From NCBI GenBank assembly GCA_934229625.1, contig CAKQDU010000002.1, positions 1 to 64,000 of the forward strand: a DNA stretch of 64,000 bases, given 5' to 3'. Origin of the DNA: an uncultured Alphaproteobacteria bacterium. GTDB taxonomy: Bacteria > Pseudomonadota > Alphaproteobacteria > RF32 > CAG-239. Of the stretch, positions 28,081 through 36,946 are shown in pieces. Made by a program: the position numbers and the translations under genes. Under the pieces are notes generated by a model that was given only the letters and a program-made list of their open reading frames with translations, did no database searches and was not told where the DNA came from. Position 1 is the first letter of the stretch. Each line of letters opens with the position of its first letter.

Positions 28081-29106
28081 CTACCAGATATCGCATACGC
28101 GCCAATGCTGTTTCAACGGAAATTGACGATGCCAAAATTCGCCATAATCAGCATCAATCTGAGGAAAATCGACTTCAATCATTTCTGTCTTATAATCATG
28201 ACGCCACCAGTCAAAAACATTTGACGTCGGACAGAAATGCAAGTCGCAAGCATAATGATTTTTCAGATATTGCTCAAACCTCATTTTAGGATAAGGACAA
28301 TTTGCGATACGATACCGTTCTTCCAAACCGACACCATCACGATTTTGAGCTTTGCATTCCATCAAGTCATTGATAATAAATATCAAGAACTTTTCCGGAC
28401 ATATTTCAGGCACCACATAGTCTTCAGTCATGCTCGGATGTTTCAAAATAAAACAATCGCCATAAACAGAACTTGTCCGCACAAAATCAAGTCCGATAAA
28501 ACTCATCGGATATTCGTGTGTCATTCCGCCATTTGATAAACTGCACAAAAAATCACCGTTTTTCACAATTTCAAACTCGCGCAAAGAATAGTTAAATTGC
28601 AGCATAGTCATTTTATCAGGTCTGTCAACAATGCCTAGTCTGCCGCAAGTCAAATTTTTTACATAATCCAAAAAAGCGCTTGAACCATATAAAATGATGT
28701 TTCCGCCGCTGCACAAACATTTTGTTTCCATTTTGACAATAACATTACCCAAACCCAGCTGATTAACAAATGCCTTCGATTTTCTGTAAAACCAACTATA
28801 GAAATCGCAAAGCGGCTTAGAAACTGCTGTAAGAGAATCATTCTTACCTTTACCTGCCTCATCTTCCAAATACAATATCCACGGATTATCCGGAAAAAAT
28901 TTCTTTAAGTTGGCCAAACTAAAATCCATCAGCCAAACCGGACCGCCATATTCAGAAGTACCCCAGCTGCCGGAAGTAACAACGGTGCGGAAAATACTCC
29001 ACAATGTTTCATATTCAGCTGCCGATGTACTAAATCCGTTTGCCTTCCATAATTTCATTTCCCTCAATGCAACATCAGGGGAAATCTGTTCCATTTTTGT
29101 TTTCAT
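28081..29106 (-). CDS. Lineage-specific protein of unknown function, family A copy 1
   Basis: 341 residues, ATG 29106. Tandem paralogue of 26879-27919, sharing the GTSEYGGPVW block near residue 52 and the YGEFWHRQFPLKQHW C-terminal block. The copies are clearly diverged in the middle, so the duplication is not recent. Trp/Tyr/Phe-rich, no transmembrane or signal segment. Monocistronic, with its own promoter and terminator. No known domain. Confidence 0.8.
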   Translation of the reverse strand: MKTKMEQISPDVALREMKLWKANGFSTSAAEYETLWSIFRTVVTSGSWGTSEYGGPVWLMDFSLANLKKFFPDNPWILYLEDEAGKGKNDSLTAVSKPLCDFYSWFYRKSKAFVNQLGLGNVIVKMETKCLCSGGNIILYGSSAFLDYVKNLTCGRLGIVDRPDKMTMLQFNYSLREFEIVKNGDFLCSLSNGGMTHEYPMSFIGLDFVRTSSVYGDCFILKHPSMTEDYVVPEICPEKFLIFIINDLMECKAQNRDGVGLEERYRIANCPYPKMRFEQYLKNHYACDLHFCPTSNVFDWWRHDYKTEMIEVDFPQIDADYGEFWHRQFPLKQHWRVCDIW

Positions 29107-29153
29107 AATGATAAAAAATTAAAGGATAAATAAATAATTTCTAATTGGATGAA

Positions 29154-29182
29154 ATATAAATGGAAATTGATAATTTTGTCAA
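29154..29182 (-). promoter_or_regulatory. Promoter of family A copy 1
   Basis: TTGACA (29177-29182), 17-bp spacer, TTATAT (29154-29159). The leader to ATG 29106 is AT-rich and lacks a Shine-Dalgarno motif. Confidence 0.65.
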
Positions 29183-29212
29183 GTTTATTTCTAACCATAA
29201 CATAAATCGGCA

Positions 29213-29248
29213 CAAAAAAAGACGCTGCCGATTCGGCAACGTCTTTTT
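29213..29248 (-). terminator. Terminator of pal
   Basis: Stem GACGCTGCCG / CGGCAACGTC with AAAAAAA before and TTTTT after. Confidence 0.85.
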
Positions 29249-29269
29249 ATTGGTAATCAAACAATCAGA

Positions 29270-29734
29270 TTATTCAGCTGCGCTAACAACTGTGATTGCA
29301 CGACGGTTCTGAGCCCAAGCAGCTTCGTTGTTACCCAAAACAGCCGGTCTTTCTTTACCGTAAGAAATTGTAGAAATTCTGCTTTCTTCAATACCTTGAG
29401 ATACCAAATATTGTTTTACAGCATTGGCACGGCGTTCACCCAAAGCCAAGTTGTATTCACGAGTACCTCTGTCATCGCAGTGACCTTGAACAATAACGTT
29501 TACATCGTCATGTTTTTTCAACCAAGCAACTTGAGTATCCAAAGCAGCTTGAGCTTCTGCAGACAAAGAAGAACTATCAAATGCGAAGAATACTGTATCT
29601 GTTGTATTCTCTACAAAGTCACGAGCCAATCTAGATTCGCAGTCAGCACCGCTAAACAAGCCACCGTCAGCGCCGAATGTAGAACAGCCTGACAAAGCAA
29701 CAAGCGCGCAGAACAAACTTAAAAGTTTTTTCAT
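29270..29734 (-). CDS. pal: Peptidoglycan-associated lipoprotein Pal
   Basis: 154 residues. Lipoprotein signal with lipobox LSGC, lipidated at Cys17. OmpA-like domain (about 45-150) with the peptidoglycan-binding motif GHCDDRGTREYNLALGERRA. Anchors the outer membrane to peptidoglycan and works with TolB and CpoB. GGAGAA precedes the ATG. The usual tolQRAB genes are not upstream; ftsI is. Confidence 0.95.
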   Translation of the reverse strand: MKKLLSLFCALVALSGCSTFGADGGLFSGADCESRLARDFVENTTDTVFFAFDSSSLSAEAQAALDTQVAWLKKHDDVNVIVQGHCDDRGTREYNLALGERRANAVKQYLVSQGIEESRISTISYGKERPAVLGNNEAAWAQNRRAITVVSAAE

Positions 29735-29942
29735 TTTATTTTCTCCATATGGTTTTTTACAATTCGTCTGTATCGCTACAGAACAGTTTATTTAATTGCA
29801 TAACAACTAATACAATTGGTAATTTAAGAAATATTTGTAAATTTTTCAATAAGAAAAATGAAAAAAATGCGATTATTTGCAAAATTTGTGCATTATTTTA
29901 TATCAAAAACAAAAATTAGTATGTTTATAACTAAAAAAACAA

Positions 29943-31712
29943 CTATTTTTTCTTTTTATATGCCGCATCAACAATGCTTTTTTGCTTATCTAAGTCAAAA
30001 TCCACTTTTAGATTCAGCTGCGGAGCCACCGCCATAATAATATTTTTTGCTGTCGGCACGGCGTTCCAACCTGCTTCGGTATGATTAAACGTTTCTTTCA
30101 ATCCTTTAGGGTCGTCAAACACGACTAAAAGCGCATATTTCGGATTAGAAACCGGAAATCCTGAAATAAAAGTAGAAATACTTTTTTTATGGTCGTATTT
30201 TCCGTTCACCAGCTTATCTGCGGTTCCGGTTTTTCCAAACACCTGATATCCATCAACATTAGCGCGCCGGCCAGTACCGCGCACCACAACGGCACGCAAT
30301 AAATTCCGCATTGTTTCCGATGTTTCATCAGAAACAATCCTTCTTCCTTCATTTTTAAATTCCGCCAGCAGCGTAGGCTCATGATATATGCCGCCGTTTA
30401 CTACGGCAGAAAAAGCAGAAATAATATGCAAAGGCGTTGTCGAAATTCCGTAGCCGTAACTGATGGTCGCCATTGTATGGTCTGACCAGCGCTTTTCTGA
30501 CAAAAACAAAGGTTTTGCCGTTTCGGCAACTTCAAAATCGCTTAAAGATTTATCCATGTTTATCTTTTGGAAAAACGCGCGTTGATACTGTTTGCCTACT
30601 TGCATAACTTCCAATGTGGAACCGATATTTGACGATTCGACCAAAATATCCTCAGGTGTCAGCATCTTATGCGAGCCATGTGGGTCAGAGACTCTATAAC
30701 GGCCGAAATAAACCGGTTTAGAAGTGTCAAATCGGCTATTCACATCTATTTTTCCGCTATCCAAACACATTGCCGTGTTAAACACTTTGAAGACAGAACC
30801 GGCTTCATATACACCTTTTGTAGCAAAATTAAACATAGCTCTATCGGCAACCTTGATATTTTCATTCGGATTAAAATCAGGCACGGAGGTCATCGCCACA
30901 ATTTGTCCCGTATTAACATCCATTAAAATAGCGGCGGCTCCCTCAGCCTTAAAGTGTTCCATACCGTTTTTAAGTTCTTCGCGTATAGTGTTTTGGATTC
31001 CCATATCCACCGAAAGTTTCACCGGTTTTGTAGATGTTGTAAGACGTTCATCCATAAAACTTTCTAAACCGGAAATTCCTTTGTTATCAACATTGGTATT
31101 TCCTAAAATATGGGCAAACAAATTTTCATGAGGATAGATTCTTTTTTCAAAATTTTCAAATTCCAATCCGGGTACGCCCAATGCGTTTACCTGAGATTGT
31201 TGCGCCGGCGACAGATTGCGTTTTAAATACACAAATTTTTTATCACGGCTTAACAGCTCCAAAAAACGCTCGTATGTTACATCCGGAAAAATCACGCTGA
31301 GCTTAGCAGCCACTTCATCCGGATTTTTAATAAGCTTAGGTTTTGCCGAAAGATTTACCGTAGGCAATGAGGTTGCGATAATTTCCCCGTTTCTATCCAT
31401 AATATCCGCGCGTTTTACCGGATTTTTCAAATGTAAAATATCGTCCTCAACCGATTTGTCGTCCACTAAAGCGGTGTCAATGCTGATTCCGTTTCCCAAA
31501 CACACATAGGTTACACGAATACCCAAAACGCAATAAAAAAGCGCAAAAGCCAGCATTGTCCAACCGATGCGGTTGCGGCACATAGAAACACTATCGCCTT
31601 CTGCCGTAAAGTTCTTCTGCGAAATAATGCCGCGCGAAAACTTTATCTCTTGTCCCGGAAGATAAAAGTGCTCAGCATTTTTTCGTTTTGAAAAACTTAC
31701 ATTAAATTCCAT
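29943..31712 (-). CDS. ftsI: Septal peptidoglycan transpeptidase FtsI (PBP3)
   Basis: 589 residues. One N-terminal membrane anchor (about 50-75), a dimerisation domain with RADIMDRNG, then the transpeptidase domain: SVFK at 306-309 (acyl-serine), SSN at 360-362 and KTGT near 480. Crosslinks septal peptidoglycan in the division complex. One base separates it from ftsL. murE, its usual follower, is not downstream, so the division and cell wall cluster is split here. Confidence 0.95.
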   Translation of the reverse strand: MEFNVSFSKRKNAEHFYLPGQEIKFSRGIISQKNFTAEGDSVSMCRNRIGWTMLAFALFYCVLGIRVTYVCLGNGISIDTALVDDKSVEDDILHLKNPVKRADIMDRNGEIIATSLPTVNLSAKPKLIKNPDEVAAKLSVIFPDVTYERFLELLSRDKKFVYLKRNLSPAQQSQVNALGVPGLEFENFEKRIYPHENLFAHILGNTNVDNKGISGLESFMDERLTTSTKPVKLSVDMGIQNTIREELKNGMEHFKAEGAAAILMDVNTGQIVAMTSVPDFNPNENIKVADRAMFNFATKGVYEAGSVFKVFNTAMCLDSGKIDVNSRFDTSKPVYFGRYRVSDPHGSHKMLTPEDILVESSNIGSTLEVMQVGKQYQRAFFQKINMDKSLSDFEVAETAKPLFLSEKRWSDHTMATISYGYGISTTPLHIISAFSAVVNGGIYHEPTLLAEFKNEGRRIVSDETSETMRNLLRAVVVRGTGRRANVDGYQVFGKTGTADKLVNGKYDHKKSISTFISGFPVSNPKYALLVVFDDPKGLKETFNHTEAGWNAVPTAKNIIMAVAPQLNLKVDFDLDKQKSIVDAAYKKKK

Positions 31713-31713
31713 A

Positions 31714-32082
31714 TTATTTCTTTTTAACCTCAGCTTTAACTAAAGTCGTCAGACTCTTTTTGTTTGGAGAAACACGTCCTCCAACTGTCTCATCTTCATA
31801 ATTGAAGTGTAAAGCAGAATAGTTAATAATTTGTTCAGGTTTTGCTTTTTCCAGCGATAATTGTTCATACGCCAATTTTTTCAAACGCTCCGGAGAATTA
31901 TCAAAACTCCATTGAGCTTTCAGCACATGAATACTTTCAATATCTTTTTGAATATTTGCGTTAATGGCATCCAAACGCCGCTCCAAACCTTGCACCTGAT
32001 TTTTCAACACCGAAGAACCGACCGCCACAAACAGAGTAAGTGTCAGCCACAGAACAACCATTGCAGTTTTGATACTCCCCAT
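31714..32082 (-). CDS. ftsL: Cell division protein FtsL
   Basis: 122 residues from ATG 32082 (AAGGGGA 6 nt upstream, 2 bases after the rsmH stop). A short cytoplasmic start, one transmembrane helix (about 6-26), then a periplasmic coiled coil (about 27-65) as in FtsL of the FtsQLB complex. Assignment rests on topology and on position between rsmH and ftsI, since FtsL sequences are poorly conserved. Confidence 0.85.
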   Translation of the reverse strand: MGSIKTAMVVLWLTLTLFVAVGSSVLKNQVQGLERRLDAINANIQKDIESIHVLKAQWSFDNSPERLKKLAYEQLSLEKAKPEQIINYSALHFNYEDETVGGRVSPNKKSLTTLVKAEVKKK

Positions 32083-32084
32083 TT

Positions 32085-32999
32085 TTATCCCCTTATCGCA
32101 TATCTCAGTTTTGCCGAGCGCGCACGCGGATTTTGTACGCATTCTTCTGATGTCGGCACAATAACTTTAGAAACTTCAGAAAACAAATGTTCATCTTGCA
32201 CCAATTCCGGAGCATATTTAGAAACTCTGACTCTGCGTCCGCCGTTTTCATTGAAAAACTTTTTAACAATGCGGTCTTCCAATGAATGAAAATCAACTAC
32301 AACCAGCCGTCCGTTTTTTTGCAGGCGATTCGCCGCCCCGTTTAACCCGCGCGACAATTCTCCGAGTTCGTCATTTACGACGATTCGCAAAGCCTGAAAA
32401 GTGCGCGTAGCCGGATTGATTTCTCCAAATTTTTTGTGAACGACTTTATATATAATGTCAGCAAGCTCTGTAGTTGTTTCAATTTCCTTATTGCGTCTGT
32501 ATTCAATAATTTGCTTGGCAATTTGACGTGATTTCTTTTCTTCGCCGTATTGATAAATCAAATCGGCCAACTCTTGCTCGCCAAACGTGTTGACAATGTC
32601 TTTAGCTGACATTCCGCTCTGTGACATACGCATATCCAAAGAACCTTCTTTACAAAAAGAAAATCCGCGTTCTGCCTCATCCAACTGCATGGAAGACACG
32701 CCGATATCAAAAACGGCGCCGTTGATTTTTTCTGGCACGAGGTCAGCAAAATCGCCAAACTGTCCGGTTCTAAATTCAAAACGTTCACCATACATATTCT
32801 TGATTTCGTTGGCTCTCACTTTTACCATCGGGTCTCTGTCTAACGCTATAACCTTACAATCCGCCGATTCTAAAATAGCTTTTGTATAGCCGCCGTTGCC
32901 AAAAGTAGCATCCACATAAACCTCGCCATTTTGAGGTTTTAGAACAGACAAAACTTCTTTCAACATCACAGGAATATGCTTTTGTTTTATATCAGGCAT
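32085..32999 (-). CDS. rsmH: 16S rRNA m4C1402 methyltransferase
   Basis: 304 residues. Motifs: HIPVMLKEVL at the start, DATFGNGGYTKAIL (SAM site), the FDIGVSSMQLDEAERGFSF block and VVVDFHSLEDRIVK. Methylates N4 of C1402 in 16S rRNA. Starts at 32999, overlapping the mraZ stop. Confidence 0.96.
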   Translation of the reverse strand: MPDIKQKHIPVMLKEVLSVLKPQNGEVYVDATFGNGGYTKAILESADCKVIALDRDPMVKVRANEIKNMYGERFEFRTGQFGDFADLVPEKINGAVFDIGVSSMQLDEAERGFSFCKEGSLDMRMSQSGMSAKDIVNTFGEQELADLIYQYGEEKKSRQIAKQIIEYRRNKEIETTTELADIIYKVVHKKFGEINPATRTFQALRIVVNDELGELSRGLNGAANRLQKNGRLVVVDFHSLEDRIVKKFFNENGGRRVRVSKYAPELVQDEHLFSEVSKVIVPTSEECVQNPRARSAKLRYAIRG

Positions 33000-33466
33000 T
33001 ATTCCGCCTCCCTGTTTTGTCTCAAAACCGGGCGATTTTTCAGAGCCTCAGCTCGTATGCGAGCTTCTTCTTTTGCCCAATTTTCCGGATTCCAAATCTG
33101 GAACTTGCGTCCTTTTCCTACAAAAACAGCCGAATCTGTAATGCCGGCATGATGCAGCAGCTTTTCGGTTAAAACGATTCGCCCTGTGCTATCAAACGGG
33201 AAACGCTTTGCATCTCCAAAAATCAGATTAGTCAAACTATCCTGTGTTTCTGAGAAAAAATCCGTAGAATTTTCGATTTCTGTTGCCAGTTTATCTAAAG
33301 TATCCTCTAAACATCCTTCTATACACGGAGAACTTAAACTCCTGTAACAAACTATTTCTGTTGACAGTTCTTTAACGATTGCACGGTAATCTGACGGCAA
33401 AGAGACGCGTCCTTTGGCGTCTACTTTGTTAAATATGGTATCCATAAAGAGAAAAACTTTTCTCAT
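32999..33466 (-). CDS. mraZ: Transcriptional regulator MraZ
   Basis: 155 residues, ATG 33466 with AAGGAA 7 nt upstream; ATG 33445 is a possible later start. Two SpoVT-AbrB-like modules: NKVDAKGRVSLP near residue 12, and the second near residue 85 with FDSTGRIVL. MraZ binds tandem repeats before its own operon and represses the division cluster. A matching repeat array lies at 33498-33537. Confidence 0.93.
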   Translation of the reverse strand: MRKVFLFMDTIFNKVDAKGRVSLPSDYRAIVKELSTEIVCYRSLSSPCIEGCLEDTLDKLATEIENSTDFFSETQDSLTNLIFGDAKRFPFDSTGRIVLTEKLLHHAGITDSAVFVGKGRKFQIWNPENWAKEEARIRAEALKNRPVLRQNREAE

Positions 33467-33497
33467 GTCAGATTCCTTTCGGGTTAATTCTTAATTT

Positions 33498-33537
33498 ATG
33501 GTATATCATGGTAATTCATGGGTTTCAATGGTATTTT
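33498..33537. promoter_or_regulatory. Likely MraZ operator: four direct repeats with 10-bp period
   Basis: On the plus strand ATGG occurs at 33498, 33508, 33518 and 33528, each followed by T/G and A/T. The exact 10-bp (one helical turn) spacing matches the known mode of MraZ binding to tandem TGG-type boxes. It lies 32-71 bp before mraZ. Confidence 0.7.
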
Positions 33538-33710
33538 TTAGCATTTTATTAACTGTTCTTATTTTGTTCGCAATAAAAACGATAAGCAATCAGAAACTGC
33601 TCGTAAAATCAGAATGATAGATGTCGAAATTTTTTTTAAAATAATTAACAATATAAAGTTTTATTAAGATTTAGGATTCTTTTAAAATCGAAATAATTAT
33701 TTTAAAGTAC

Positions 33711-33752
33711 AAAAAATCCCCTGTTTCCATTTTAGAAACAAGGGATTTATTT
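33711..33752 (-). terminator. Terminator after the 33756-34451 gene
   Basis: AAATCCCCTGTTTC / GAAACAAGGGATTT hairpin flanked by A and T tracts. Confidence 0.8.
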
Positions 33753-33755
33753 TAA

Positions 33756-34451
33756 TTAACGCAGGCTGTAATTTTCAAAAAATTCAGCAAATTCTTCCGG
33801 CTCCAAGTCATTTGGAAAAAACAGACTTTTTACTGTCAGCAATTTGAATTTTGCCCAACTCTGTTTATACAATTGTTCATCGCAAACCGATGAATTAGCG
33901 CGCACAGAATAAAAAGTTCGCACATCCTGAGCATACAAAGCAACAAATTGCATAACTTTCTTTACAAAATAATCAGATATTGTCGCTTTTACCCTGCAGC
34001 TGAGGAGAGCATTATTATACTTCACATCATACAAAACCTCTTTGTAATAAGGATTGTTGTCAATAACCGAATCCAGCTCAAAAGTGTTGGTTTGCTGTCT
34101 TATTCCCAAATTTGTAACAAGCTGTTTCACATTCTTGTTATCAAAACGGTCGGTTCCGATAAAGCGATTAGAAGCGCCATAAAGCACATGGCGTTCAAAA
34201 ATCCGCACGGCGACCTGAAACAAAGATAACAGTAGCACAAAACGAAGATGTTTATCTGTATGATCCTTCACAATTCCTCGTATTCTCATAAAATACAAGG
34301 CCAAAAGCGGAGCTCTGGCACAAATCGGCAGCTGTAAAATAACCTTTTCGGCATCATAAACTCCAAGCGATGTACCAGACATACAATCAGAAATCATAGA
34401 TTTCAATTTGTCATCGGCATTAGTCTCGGCAAAATGATTAACATGTTCCAT
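33756..34451 (-). CDS. Lineage-specific protein of unknown function, family B copy 1
   Basis: 231 residues from ATG 34451; the frame is open further upstream, but the promoter at 34494-34521 excludes those starts. Paralogue of 34814-35500: both have a LPxCARxPL-like block, a helical region rich in Phe/Leu/Tyr and a C-terminal (E/D)xFFExY motif. Soluble, no signal peptide. Monocistronic, leader without a Shine-Dalgarno site. Function unknown. Confidence 0.75.
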   Translation of the reverse strand: MEHVNHFAETNADDKLKSMISDCMSGTSLGVYDAEKVILQLPICARAPLLALYFMRIRGIVKDHTDKHLRFVLLLSLFQVAVRIFERHVLYGASNRFIGTDRFDNKNVKQLVTNLGIRQQTNTFELDSVIDNNPYYKEVLYDVKYNNALLSCRVKATISDYFVKKVMQFVALYAQDVRTFYSVRANSSVCDEQLYKQSWAKFKLLTVKSLFFPNDLEPEEFAEFFENYSLR

Positions 34452-34493
34452 AAAATAATAATTTAAAAAATGAATAATATAAATGATGGAGTC

Positions 34494-34521
34494 ATTATAT
34501 ATAATTTTTGCCAAATAGCAA
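34494..34521 (-). promoter_or_regulatory. Promoter of family B copy 1
   Basis: TTGCTA (34516-34521), 16-bp spacer, TATAAT (34494-34499) on the minus strand. Confidence 0.65.
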
Positions 34522-34538
34522 GAATTTTGTACAAAAAA

Positions 34539-34573
34539 ACTTTCGTATTATTTCAATACGAAAGTTTTTTCAA
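34539..34573 (+). terminator. Stem-loop terminator in the 34452-34813 interval
   Basis: CTTTCGTATT / AATACGAAAG, 10-bp perfect stem, T6 tract on the plus side and A7 before. No gene reads into it from the left, so its job is unclear. The rest of the interval (34575-34770) has no supported gene; a 79-codon plus-strand frame there has no ribosome site. Confidence 0.6.
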
Positions 34574-34773
34574 TATACCCATTTAATAAGCACTGATTAT
34601 TTCAGCCTCTGGCCTCCACATAAAGCTGGCAAAACATCTGTCTGTGCCGGCCTTTTGGTATACAATCTTCTGAAATTAAACAAAATAAGTGAACTATGCA
34701 GTTATTGCCATGCCGACAAAAGCTGTGGGATTATTTTAGAATTTTAGGGTTGTATATTTTCTATTTTAGACAA

Positions 34774-34809
34774 CAAAAAATCCCGTTCTTTTCCAGAACA
34801 GGATTTTTT
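34774..34809 (-). terminator. Terminator after the 34814-35500 gene
   Basis: AAAAAATCCCGTTCT / AGAACAGGATTTTTT hairpin just after the stop codon. Confidence 0.8.
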
Positions 34810-34813
34810 AATC

Positions 34814-35500
34814 TTAGTAATAGCGATATCTTTCAAAAAAATTTTCGCTGTCTTTTTCACTCGGCTGTTTCAAACCGACAACAATTTCATGCTGCAGCAG
34901 CTTAAACTCGCCGCGGCGATTGTAATACTCACGCTCATCAGAATTCACTCGCTCTCCATTTCCAAACTTTTCGGCTTTAGAATATAAAGTGTTAACATCT
35001 GTTGCATACTCAGACAACAAATCACCCACTTCATCAATCAGATACCCCAGCACGTTTTCCGGAATTTCTCTGCTGAACGCCTCTTTTATTGCATCTGCAA
35101 CTTCTGCCCGAAAGTCTAGTATCCATATAGACGGCTTCTCGCCTCTATTTGCAGCCTCAATAAAATTCGGCTCGCAATACGGCCACACCACAGCCGCTGG
35201 AATTAAATTACGACCAAACATCAGATACCCCATAAAATAATCTGGTTTGTTTTCTCTATTCCGCGGACACCTATGATTATACAGCTGCAAAACAATCTGA
35301 TAAAGCTTAAACAAAAAATTAAAATTATGTTTAGTTTCATCAGTCCTTTCATTTGCATACCAAATCCTCTGCAAAGGAATACGGGCGCAAACCGGCATAT
35401 TTTCCACCTCAACAAACACCAATTCGGGCAAAGCTTTAGCAGCAACAAAATCAGCAAAATCTTTGCGCACGGCAATTTCATAATTATATAACCCAGCCAT
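34814..35500 (-). CDS. Lineage-specific protein of unknown function, family B copy 2
   Basis: 228 residues from ATG 35500. Shares with 33756-34451 the PVCARIPL block near residue 40, similar predicted helices and the FFERYRYY end. No ribosome site; a TTGCCA..TATATT promoter lies at 35540-35567. Soluble, Asn/Tyr/Phe-rich. No domain recognised. Confidence 0.75.
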   Translation of the reverse strand: MAGLYNYEIAVRKDFADFVAAKALPELVFVEVENMPVCARIPLQRIWYANERTDETKHNFNFLFKLYQIVLQLYNHRCPRNRENKPDYFMGYLMFGRNLIPAAVVWPYCEPNFIEAANRGEKPSIWILDFRAEVADAIKEAFSREIPENVLGYLIDEVGDLLSEYATDVNTLYSKAEKFGNGERVNSDEREYYNRRGEFKLLQHEIVVGLKQPSEKDSENFFERYRYY

Positions 35501-35539
35501 AAAAATAAAATTTAAGTTAATAATAAAATTTGTACAGAT

Positions 35540-35567
35540 AATATACAGCATTTCCAAAATTTGGCAA
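35540..35567 (-). promoter_or_regulatory. Promoter of family B copy 2
   Basis: TTGCCA (35562-35567), 16-bp spacer, TATATT (35540-35545) on the minus strand. Confidence 0.55.
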
Positions 35568-35579
35568 GATTTAAAAAAT

Positions 35580-36326
35580 CTATCTGCCGCTCAAATCCAT
35601 CAGCTTATTAAAAAAGGTTTGGCGGGTATTTTCATTTTGCTGCAGGCGGTTGAGCGTATCCGCAGAGTTTGAAACAGCTTTCAAGGCCTGGGCGCTGTCC
35701 TCATAATGCACGCCCGATAGAATAACCTTGCCTTTACCATAGGGTTGCAAAACCACAGCCGGCTTAAATCCATTTAAATTATAACGAGCCAAAATTTCAG
35801 CATTTTCTGTTTCATTCAGTTCAAAATACGGACCTCCGTGATAATGCGCCACCACAATTTCACCGCTTTCATCAAACAGCTCCACCGCAGCCGAAGAATT
35901 CGGATTTTTTGCAAAAGGCTCTATATTCAGCTCTTTATACAATGAACCTATCGCCTTTGCATCCAACAAATCCAGCTTATATTCCGTGACAACGCGCGAT
36001 TCCGGTAAGTCTTTTTCAAATTCGGTTTGTTTGCAGGCATAATAAGCACCGGCGCAGATTCCATAATAAACACCGCCCTGCCGGACATAGTCACGGATTT
36101 TCGCATTGCCTAAAACTTCAAGCTTATGGCGATACGGCGTACTGGCACCGCCGGGAATAAAAAAAGCTAGGACTTCTTGATTAAGGCTGTTACGGCTGAT
36201 AATTTCATTAGCATCTGTAAATCCGACCCTACAGCCGCGCGGTTCAAAATAAGCGCGTAGCTCTTTTGCCAAAACATTTACATCTGCGCAGCCATAATCA
36301 TCATATATTAAAACTTTATTTCTCAT
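35580..36326 (-). CDS. BPL_N-domain (glutamine-amidotransferase-like) protein
   Basis: 248 residues. Class I amidotransferase-like fold: FFIPGGAS near residue 57 and the nucleophile elbow GICAGAYYAC with Cys91, followed by a later YHGGPYF segment. This matches the domain found at the N-terminus of eukaryotic biotin-protein ligase (BPL_N), often a stand-alone bacterial protein of unknown substrate. Cytosolic. Divergent from ogt across a 69-bp spacer. Its activity cannot be told from sequence. Confidence 0.8.
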   Translation of the reverse strand: MRNKVLIYDDYGCADVNVLAKELRAYFEPRGCRVGFTDANEIISRNSLNQEVLAFFIPGGASTPYRHKLEVLGNAKIRDYVRQGGVYYGICAGAYYACKQTEFEKDLPESRVVTEYKLDLLDAKAIGSLYKELNIEPFAKNPNSSAAVELFDESGEIVVAHYHGGPYFELNETENAEILARYNLNGFKPAVVLQPYGKGKVILSGVHYEDSAQALKAVSNSADTLNRLQQNENTRQTFFNKLMDLSGR

Positions 36327-36395
36327 AAACCGCTGTTATAAACTTGACAGTTTATTTTTGCAACTGCTATGTTGGAACAATAGGAGAAAAGAGCA

Positions 36396-36929
36396 ATGTT
36401 TTATGCTTTTTATAATGATTCGCCGGTCGGACGGCTGCTGATGATAAGCGACGGGCTAAATCTGACCGGTTTGCAGATGAATCAACAGCGATATAATCAT
36501 ATTGCCGCCGATTGGGTGCAAGCGGAAAACTTGCCGATATTTATACAGACTAAACAATGGTTAAATGATTATTGGCAGGGCAAAAATCCAAGTCTGAACG
36601 GACTGCCTCTAAAGCCACGGGGCAGCGAATTTCAGCAAAGAGTCTGGAGAATTTTGCAAACTATTCCTTACGGCAAATATTTAACCTACGGCGACATCGC
36701 CAAACAAATTGCCGAAGATTGCGGCAAACACAGACTGTCGGCGCAGGCTGTGGGCGGCGCAGTCGGGCATAACCCAATTTGCATTATAATTCCATGTCAC
36801 CGCGTTATCGGCGCCGACGGCAACTTAACCGGATATGACGGCGGAGTGGATAAAAAAGTAATATTGCTGCAGCATGAAGGATTTGATATGTCAAAATTCA
36901 CAATGCCTAAACAAAAAAATCCACTCTGA
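36396..36929 (+). CDS. ogt: Methylated-DNA-protein-cysteine S-methyltransferase
   Basis: 177 residues. Suicide repair of O6-methylguanine: active-site motif IPCHRVIGADG with Cys134, preceded by the winged-helix region (GSEFQQRVWRILQTIPYGKYLTYGDIA is conserved in part) and a VGxAVGHNP loop. GGAGAAAAG precedes the start. A terminator shared with the convergent gene follows. Confidence 0.94.
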   Translation: MFYAFYNDSPVGRLLMISDGLNLTGLQMNQQRYNHIAADWVQAENLPIFIQTKQWLNDYWQGKNPSLNGLPLKPRGSEFQQRVWRILQTIPYGKYLTYGDIAKQIAEDCGKHRLSAQAVGGAVGHNPICIIIPCHRVIGADGNLTGYDGGVDKKVILLQHEGFDMSKFTMPKQKNPL

Positions 36930-36946
36930 TGAGTGGATTTTTTTAC
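36914..36946. terminator. Bidirectional terminator between ogt and the 36947 gene
   Basis: AAAAAAATCCACTC / GAGTGGATTTTTTT, perfect stem with a 3-4 nt loop. Confidence 0.85.

Noticed and set aside
34508..34747. 79-codon plus-strand frame
   Set aside because: No ribosome site or promoter, and it contains the stem-loop terminator at 34539-34573.
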